From Ascaphus truei (Eukaryota; Chordata; Amphibia; Anura; Ascaphidae): 64,000 nucleotides of DNA. Shown piece after piece: positions 57,087 through 64,000 of this stretch (positions within the stretch are counted from its first letter, which is position 1; every line of letters starts with the position of its first letter). The position numbers and the translations under genes were made by a program. Where the stretch lies: positions 17,206,440 through 17,270,439 of the forward strand of contig CM071574.1 of the NCBI GenBank assembly GCA_036426205.1, written 5' to 3'. The notes under the pieces are model-generated. The model was not told where the DNA came from, did not search any database, and worked only from the letters and a program-made list of their open reading frames with translations.

Positions 57087-57460
57087 AGTGTCTATTAGTG
57101 TGTGTATCAGTGTGTGCATGTGTATATAAGTGTGTTCATGTGTGTATTAGCGAATGCGTGTGTATTAGTGTGTGTGTCGGTATATCAGTGTATCAGTGTC
57201 TATAAGTGTGTGTATTAGTGTTTCCTTGTGTATCAGTGTTAATGTGTGTGAATCCATGCGTGTACTACTGTGTGTGTGTATAAGTGTCTACGTGTGTGCA
57301 TTATTGTGTATATTAGTGTGTGTATCGGTGTGTCAATGTATCTGTGTCTATAAGTGTGTGTATTATTGTGTCCTTGTGTATCAGTGTTAATGTGTGTGTA
57401 TCCAGGCGTGTAATAGTGTCTACGTGTGTGCATTAGTGTCTGTGTGTATCGGTGGTGGGT
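56440..57460. repeat. TGTGTATCAGTG-type degenerate array
   Basis: About 1 kb of TGTGTATTAGTG, TATCAGTGTG and CTATAAGTGTG words with pure GT runs at 56648-56674 and 57054-57084. Open frames through it are artefacts. Confidence 0.93.
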
Positions 57461-57472
57461 ATTTATTACACC

Positions 57473-57567
57473 GTGATAGTGCCAATCGAGGCACTATCGC
57501 ACAGAAACCCACATTTGCAGTCAACAGGCGTTTGTTTGTGCGATAGTTCCCCGATCGGCACTATCAC
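57473..57567. mobile_element. 95-bp hairpin-forming MITE-like element
   Basis: GTGATAGTGCCAATCG ... ACTATCGCACAGAAAC at the left is inverted as GTTTGTGCGATAGT ... CGATCGGCACTATCAC at the right, arms of about 35 bp. No convincing target duplication was found, so transposon status is inferred from the terminal repeats. Confidence 0.65.
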
Positions 57568-57569
57568 AA

Positions 57570-58230
57570 CTTCATATATAACACCCCCCACCCCCCCCCC
57601 AAGTCTGAGATACCCAAAGAGGCTCACACACTCATTTCCCAGCCAAACAATCCATGCCTGCCTCTTTACCTCCGGAGATGGGCACTTCACTGCCTCAGAT
57701 TGCAAGCTCTTCAGACCATCCTGCCTGTATCGCCTCCGCTGAGACCCCAAGACTGCCTAGCAGCAGCTTGCAGCCATGCTGGGAGCCAGCTCTCCCCTGC
57801 CGGCTTGGTAATGAGGAAGTTTCTCCCCGGTTGCCTGGTGACTCCGAATGCCTGGTAATCTTCAGAGAGGCCGGGGCAACTTCACAAGTGTTTACACCCT
57901 GTTGCTACCTCTCCTGAAAACTTAACTCCTTGCTTGTTAGCCGGGCCGGCAACGCTAGGGGTTAATCCGTAGCCGGGATATACACATCGGGGATAAAATA
58001 ACAGGAATCGACTTGTGCGTCCGAAAAAATTATTAAATAGTGAATTCCAATTTAAAAAAAATAAAACAAAATAAAACCACTTGTCAGCGCGTGTACATGT
58101 CCGGACCCCATAACCGCCTAGCGCGTCTGCTGCAGCAAAGGATTCTGGGTAATGATGTATATTGGATCCCTGTAAGCGTTCGCCTGCTGTTTTACATCGC
58201 CTTTCACCCTTTTGAGTGCCCTGGGACGTA
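57570..58230. other. Intronic DNA with no recognised gene
   Basis: A C-run (57585-57600), then mixed-composition DNA. No exon or known repeat could be named. Confidence 0.5.
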
Positions 58231-58240
58231 GTTATTATCC

Positions 58241-58388
58241 CAGGGGTGGCCAACAAGTCAGGTTTTCAGGATATCCCGGCTTCAGCACAAGTGGTGCAGT
58301 CGAAGACTGAGCCATCTGTGCTGAAGCAGGGATATCCTGAAAACCTGACCTGTTGGTGGCCCCTGAGGACTGGTGTTGGCCACCCCTG
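58241..58388. mobile_element. hAT-type palindromic MITE (copy 3)
   Basis: Starts CAGGGGTGGCC and ends GGCCACCCCTG, flanks TATTATCC and TACTATGC agree at 6 of 8. Compared with the copy at 12889 it lacks about 25 bp of the left arm, so it is internally deleted. Confidence 0.87.
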
Positions 58389-58639
58389 TACTATGCCATG
58401 GGGAACTAATACCCCGGGTGACCCCGTGTGGCAGTAGATACGCCCACCCCCCAAAAAAAAAATGCTTGTCGTCTTAAGGGAGATTGCGTGACCAGCACAG
58501 GCCGCGATCTGCCCCATTGGTGAACAGCCACGGGATGACTCCTCCCCCTTCCATTCAGTCATCGATGACAAAGTGGTCACGTGATCGAGAGTGCCAGAGG
58601 GCCCCCTCAAAGGGTTAAAGAAGTGCAGGGCCAGCAAAC

Positions 58640-58760
58640 CTACTCAAAGACAGCCAGTAAATATATATACACGTGTATTTGTCGAACTCAATGGACATAT
58701 GTCTTCTTTTTCAGCCTCATCTACTATGTAACTATATATATATATATATATATATACAGA
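58640..58760 (+). mobile_element. CR1-like LINE 3' tail
   Basis: GTCGAACTCAATGGACATAT, GTCTTCTTTTTCAGCCTCA, then ACTATGTAACTATATATA is the familiar 3' end of vertebrate CR1 elements, ending in a short repeat. Confidence 0.65.
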
Positions 58761-59100
58761 AAAAAATAACATATCCCGTACAATATATATATTTATATTT
58801 ACACACAAACACACATATATACATTATATACTGTCAATCAAAACACATATCTTGTACTATATGCATATATACATACGCATATAATTTGATCTTGTACTAT
58901 ATGCATACATACACACATAATTTTTAATATATATATATATATATATATAATCAAAAAATAAATAGATGATTATAATAAATAATAATCAATTATTACAAAG
59001 GTGATTATTACATATTCACACATATATAAGTGATATTCTTTATTGGCTATTTGCTAACAGTAGAGGTTTTTTGTCGCCTTTTTCACCCACCATAATTTAA
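58760..59100. other. AT-rich simple sequence
   Basis: Several TATA, ATACACAC and TTATTA runs, including (AT)n at about 58928-58950. No gene. Confidence 0.8.
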
Positions 59101-59439
59101 ATAATGTATGGTAAACCTACTCAGCCTTGAAAACTGCAAAGCCAGTACAACCAGCCTCACACTGAGACCAACAAGGTTGAAACCGCAGTCTGTGAGTGGT
59201 TTCTCTGGCTTTGCATCTAATCCCATACTGTGCTTAAAAGCTGCGCGAACAGCAAAGCATTTGCTTATAAGGGTTCCATGTAAAAATGGTTTTCAGGCAA
59301 AAGGTGACACATTGTGTGCCTATTTGCATGTCATTTCCCGGAATCCCTTGCTGCAGTGGGAGCACTGTATGCGAAGTGATAATGGTTGAAAGGCAGGGTT
59401 GCAGACCCGTCTAAGACATGAGAATGTGCTCAACACACA

Positions 59440-60185
59440 CACACCCCTATACACACACCCACTGACACACCCACACAGACACACACACACAGATACACAC
59501 ACTTTCTCTCCCCTATACACACACACACAGACACACTCCCCTATACATACACACACACACTCCCCTATACACACACATACTGTATTACAGAGGCAGCGAC
59601 GGATGTGAGTGGGGGGGGGGGGCGGGGGAGAGAGGAAAGGCCTGCGATCCGAGCAGGAGGCTCCCCGCCTCCCCCTGCCCGCCAGCAACCGTGCAGCCAC
59701 CACTGCCCACCCCCGCGCCTATCTCCTGCACCCATCTCCTGCACCCGCACCAAGGGGACCGAGGGGAAGGGAGCGCCAGGAACGGAGGCACAGGTGCACC
59801 CCCGCTACCACTTCCTACCTCCTATCACGCCGGGCATCGTGTCCTGTGGGGGGCGGAGCATGTCATGGGTGGCAACATCATGATGCGGGGCTGAAGTAGG
59901 AGCCAGAGTCAGCGAATCACCATTGACACCCCAGCGATAGTAGCCTGCACCACTTCTGCACTGTCCCGCACCTCACCTCGGGCCGCCGCAAGGAAGGGGG
60001 GCATGCCGCAAGGAGGCAGGGGGGGACGCCGCAAGGAGGGAGGGAGAGGGGGACGCCACAAGGAGGGAGGGAGGGAGGGGGGACGCCGCAAGGAGGGAAG
60101 GAGGGGGGGCCGCGCGGCCAACCTCGCTGCGACCCGGCAATTTTGCTTCCGTGACCCGGTGCCAGGTCGCGACCCACCATTTGGG
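59440..60185. other. CA-, G- and GA-rich low-complexity DNA
   Basis: CA arrays (59430-59580), a G run (59609-59628), minisatellite-like text, and GGAGGGAGGGAGG words (60000-60110). The end TTTGGGAAACGCTG (about 60180-60193) resembles a hAT terminal sequence read on the - strand, but its partner was not found. Confidence 0.7.
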
Positions 60186-60199
60186 AAACGCTGCCCTAC

Positions 60200-60800
60200 C
60201 ACATACATATGATATAGGGACCAGTAAATAATAGTTATTAATAATGTCAACATTTCAGTCCCCACTGTGATATATCTCACTTTATGTGACATTAACAATT
60301 AATAATGTTTGTTGCACGTTAGTGAATAAAGTGTCTTTAAATCAGCAGTCCAAGCTGCCGTTTTCTTTTTAATTTAATTTGTTTCTCCCTTTAATATGTG
60401 CATCAATACAAGCCACACAATGATAAGTAATTAGCTAAGTTGCCGATCGATCCATTCTCCTGTAATTGATTGGTTAAGATTCGGCTCGGGGGTTCAATAA
60501 ATGGCTTCAGCAGAAGAGGACCAAAGATGCAAAGTTCTGTGGGTAAGATCGTGTGACCAGGCAGTAACTAGGTACAATTGGTGCACTGCTAGAGAGAGGG
60601 CAGGGCTCAAAAAGGGGTGTGCCAGAGCCTGTTTCAAAAGAGGAAAGGGGATATGACTTAATAAATGGTTGCTATAGAAACAAAAATGCTTGTTATATTA
60701 CAATACATTAAAAATGTAATTCAGAGTTGTTTTTAAAAAAAAATCTACAAGTATTTTCTGGTAGTACAGAACTAATTTAATTAAAAGAACACACATGTAT
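60200..60800. other. Intronic DNA with no recognised feature
   Basis: AT-rich, without exon or nameable element, up to the truncated 5' end of the LINE. Confidence 0.5.
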
Positions 60801-61185
60801 GATATTACTTGGTCTCCAGCTTTAAAACAGACCACTGTAAGGTACCTTTATTGCATCTGCTGCCTGTTAATCTTAAAGACATTTTCAGTGACCATGCAAT
60901 AGTGTACTGTGTAAGGAAAATTAAAACGCCCCAATCAAGCCCTAAAGTTCTCCTCACTAGAACATTTAAAATTTTAACCCACAACAGTTTCTGGATGACC
61001 TTACCAACTGCCCATGGCACAGAATCGATTTAATTCCCGACCCTGATTCTGCGCTCGACTATTTCCAATCCGAGTTCTTAAAACTCTGCGATACCCATAC
61101 TCCACTATGCAAAATAAGGGTACGGGGGGCCCACCTTCCATGGGTTACAACTGACCTTATTGCACTCTACCAGCTCAGGGATACC

Positions 61186-63000
61186 TTGTGGAAAAGCTAC
61201 AAAGTAACTGGAACTACCAAGGATCTCAATCACTACAGATGCATGCGGAACATGTGCACAAGGCAAACAAGGCATGCAAAAGCACAATATTACTCTGACA
61301 ATCTCCACCAAAATACAAGAAACCCAGCTAGCTTCTGGAAGGTTATCAACAACATATTACAGCCTCCTAACCATCAACAACCAAGTAATATCACTAAGGG
61401 GGATATTACTCTGACAGACCCCACTGACATTGCAAATGCATTCAATGATTACTTTGTGGGATGCGCCACTAACTTATTAGCAAAACACAGCCCAAACCAC
61501 AAACCTGAATCTCATCCTGGGAGTACCCCTATAGTCCCACCCCCTCCCAACACTGCCCACAATTTTCAATTTGGCCCAGTATCTGAAGAGGAGATTTTAC
61601 AAGCGCTCCTCAAACTAAAACTAAGCAGCCAATGTGGACCTGACTTACTACAATCTAGTTTCCTACGACTTTGTGCCCCAGCCATTGCCAAACCAATTGC
61701 CTCCATAGTCAACTCTATCCTGTCTGCAGGCCATATCCCTAAGACCTGGAAAACTGCCAGAGTTGTCCCAATCTTCAAAATTGGGGACAAAAACACTGTC
61801 TCAATCTACAGGCCAATCTCACTTCTCCCAATTCTATCCAAATTCATGGGAAAATGTGTCCACTCCCAATTAAGCGATTTCTATACCAAGACAAATTTCC
61901 CTAGCCAATTCCAATCTGGGTTTCGTCCCAAACACTCCACCGTAACTACCCTGCTAAAAGTTTGCAATGAAATCCAGTGTGGAATGGAACGGGGACAACT
62001 CACTGGTGCAGTATTCCTAGATTTTGCAAAGGCTTTTGACACAGTTGATCATGCTATCCTGCTCAACAAACTCCAGTGCTCTGGAATAGGGAAGCTTGCT
62101 TTAAACTGGTTTCAGTCCTACCTATCAGGAAGATCCCAACATGTGTCCATCTCAGGCTCTAACTCAAACCCCCTGGATATCACCTGTGGTGTCCCGCAAG
62201 GCTCTGTTCTGGGGCCCCTAGTCTTCTCAGTGTTCATTAATGATCTTCCCACAGCTTGTAAGGAAGCCTCAATACACATGTATGCAGACGACACAATCCT
62301 ATATGCACACAGCCATAGCCTCTCTAACCTTCAACACATACTTCAGTCTCACTTTTTGAGACTCGAAAACTGGATTTCCCAAAACAAACTGTTTTTGAAC
62401 ACTGACAAGACTGTAACAATGGTATTCGGGACCAAGACTAAATTTTTAAAGCTTCCAGTGACGGAGCTCCTGATTAGAACCAACGCTAACACCACCCTAA
62501 CCCCTGTCACTAGTTTTAAATACCTGGGCTTATGGTTTGACTCCCACTTAACATTCGGGATGCACATTGATATCCTGACAACCAAGACCTATGCCAAACT
62601 AGGGGCACTTTACAGGAACAAATCCTCCCTAAGTCTCCTGGTCAGAAAGCGTATCGCACAGCAGATGCTAATGCCAATTATTGACTATGAAGACATAGTA
62701 TACGGCTCGGCACCTCAAACCCACCTTAGCAAACTTGACACCCTCTACAATTCAATTTGTCGTTTTGTTCTCGAATGCAACTACAACACACATCACTGCG
62801 AAATGCTCAAAGAACTAGATTGGTCATCACTAGAGTCTAGGCGCAAAGTTCACCTTTCCTGTCTTGCCTTTAAATTCTTCATGGGCAAGCTACCCAGCTA
62901 TCTGAACAAGCTCCTCACCCCTACCACTTGCAGCACTTATCACTTGAGATCAGACTCCAAAAGACTGTTCATATTCCCAAGGCTCAACAAAGTATCCTGA
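61186..63000 (+). pseudogene. L2-type reverse transcriptase ORF, nearly intact
   Basis: A 604-codon open frame with the full reverse transcriptase core: IYRPISLLPILSKFMGK, a QSGFRPKHST segment, FLDFAKAFDTVDHAILL (motif A, catalytic Asp), GVPQGSVLGPL (motif B), HMYADDTILYA (motif C, both Asp present), LNTDKTVTMVFG and KYLGLWFDSHL. The frame is open well upstream of 61186 (back to about 60975), where a single-base shift separates it from the endonuclease frame at 60809-60970. It ends at a TGA (62998-63000), probably a CGA-to-TGA change, since coding resemblance continues for about 30 codons with FSYRAPQNWNNLPETL. The enzyme copied LINE RNA at the target site. As it stands it lacks most of the endonuclease, so the copy is inactive. 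Confidence 0.9.
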
Positions 63001-63098
63001 CGTTCCTCCTTCTCCTACCGTGCACCCCAAAACTGGAACAACCTACCAGAGACTCTCACATCCACCACCAGTTTAAGTTCTTTCAAATCTTAGGCTAA

Positions 63099-63771
63099 GG
63101 CCCCGCTCCCAGAGTCAGCGCACCCGCACTGCAGACAGGCGGTGCGCTGACACTACACAGACCGCGATATGCGGTCTGTAGGGAGCGGGAGCCGGAGCGG
63201 AAGGTGGGCGGGAGTGGGAGGTTTGACAGGGAGGGGGGGCGTGGCTTGAGCGGAGGGACCCGCTACTCTCCCCCCCCTCCCTCCACGGACTCGGGCTGGA
63301 GCTGCTGAGGGTAAGTAAAACACACACACACAGGCACTCATATACACACACACACACACACACATACACAGACAGAGGCAGGCACTCACGCACTCATACA
63401 CACACACAAACACACAGACAGAGGCAGGCACTCACGCACACAGGCACACACACACAGACAGGCACTCACGCACTCAGACACATACACACACACAGACAGG
63501 CACTCACCTGCTTTCACTCCACACTCCTCCCCACTCCCCGAAGCCTCTCCTCCTCCCAAAGCCTCCCCTCCCCATTGGCTCACAGCCACACCACGTGACG
63601 CGTCAACGCTAGGGAACACCATTTTCTTGTGTCCCATAGCGGCTGACGCGCCACAGCGTGTAGTCAGCTGTGCCGCCAGAGGGGACCGGGACCGGCTCGC
63701 GAGGATTCCCCTGCTGGTGGGGAACTCGCGACATGGCCGCCCGCGCCAACGAGCGCAGCGGGACCGAGGCC
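63099..63771. mobile_element. Harbinger-like MITE inside the LINE 3' end
   Basis: Starts GGCCCCGCTCCCAGAG and ends CAGCGGGACCGAGGCC, with TAA at 63096-63098 and 63772-63774. LINE sequence runs uninterrupted if the element and one TAA are removed (CTTAGGC|TAA|GGCTGTC). The interior holds CA arrays (63318-63500) and CpG-rich flanks. No transposase. Confidence 0.87.
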
Positions 63772-64000
63772 TAAGGCTGTCTCACATTTTAATCTGGTCT
63801 GTAACTGTTTCATACGCCCATAATATATATTTTCTTTAACTGTGCACGCAATGTCTTGTATATAATGTATACCCTGTTCATTTATGTAACTGTATTTGTA
63901 ACCATGTATTATTTGTTTTACTCTGTGCCCAGGACATACTTGAAAACGAGAGGTAACTCTCAATGTATTACTTCCTGGTAAAATATTTTATAAAAAAATA

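Larger units (their letters stand above)
52932..64000 (+). other. GALNT13: GALNT13 intron, 5' part (continues beyond the window)
   Basis: Begins at donor GT 52932-52933. The next expected exon (continuing the lectin domain) was not found in any + strand frame up to 64000. The segment is dominated by simple sequence and transposon copies. Confidence 0.75.
60809..64000 (+). mobile_element. 5'-truncated L2-type LINE
   Basis: Begins within the end of the endonuclease domain (IFSDHAIVYCVRK, the SDH motif), continues through the reverse transcriptase ORF, a C-terminal region and a 3' UTR ending CAATGTATTACTTCCTGG then TAAAATATTTTATAAAA. A 673-bp MITE splits the 3' part (63099-63771). The element may continue to or just past the window edge. 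Clade assignment to L2/CR1 is from the shape of motifs B and C and the tail. Confidence 0.85.

Noticed and set aside
53834..57460. Regulatory or coding meaning of the GT-rich arrays
   Set aside because: Simple-sequence composition explains them; no conserved motif pattern beyond the repeats was seen.
59320..59703. Cys/Val-rich antisense open frame resembling a small secreted protein
   Set aside because: It is a translation of CA/GT simple repeats.

Overview
This window is intronic DNA from a vertebrate nuclear genome. The host gene is identifiable: three short exons on the + strand (1677-1857, 35116-35255, 52833-52931) join in frame with consensus AG/GT splice sites. They encode consecutive parts of a polypeptide N-acetylgalactosaminyltransferase, best matched to GALNT13: the C-terminal half of the catalytic domain, the linker, and the first part of the ricin-type lectin domain. 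The introns are about 33.3 kb and 17.6 kb. The 5' exons and the remaining lectin exons lie outside the window. No prokaryotic-type gene, CRISPR array, rRNA or functional tRNA gene was seen. The transposon mix (many TWA-flanked Harbinger-like MITEs, hAT MITEs, Tigger-like elements, L1, L2, CR1, Penelope-like repeats, LTRs) suggests an amphibian, probably a frog; this is inference from repeat style.

Layout. 1-9 kb: GALNT13 exon, then hAT, Harbinger-like and Tigger-like MITEs, a large inverted repeat and a tRNA-type SINE. 9-19 kb: Penelope-like inverted repeat, a 1.2-kb LTR-like element, a hAT MITE with a perfect 8-bp target duplication, and a nested element at 15086-18440. 18.6-21.6 kb: decayed L1 and antisense L2 pieces, each split by a DNA transposon. 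21.6-35 kb: mostly unrecognised intron with tandem repeats, palindromes, Penelope-like repeats, Harbinger-like MITEs and an LTR-like element, ending at exon 2. 36.7-43.7 kb: a full-length but inactivated L1 on the - strand with 15-bp target duplications. 45-52.8 kb: a solo-LTR-like element with a 5-bp duplication, further LTR, hAT, L2 and CR1 copies, the CR1 reaching almost to exon 3. 53-60 kb: microsatellites and minisatellites. 60.8-64 kb: a 5'-truncated L2-type LINE with a nearly intact reverse transcriptase, split near its 3' end by a Harbinger-like MITE.

I found no clear evidence of a previously undescribed multi-gene system. The items most worth following are a recurring hammerhead-like sequence module at eight or more places, a CpG-rich spacer with YY1-like motifs between the two L1 ORFs, long near-perfect palindromes, and several insertions whose pre-insertion sequence can be read directly. 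Protein-family calls rest on reading translated sequence and on memory of the families; no database search was run.
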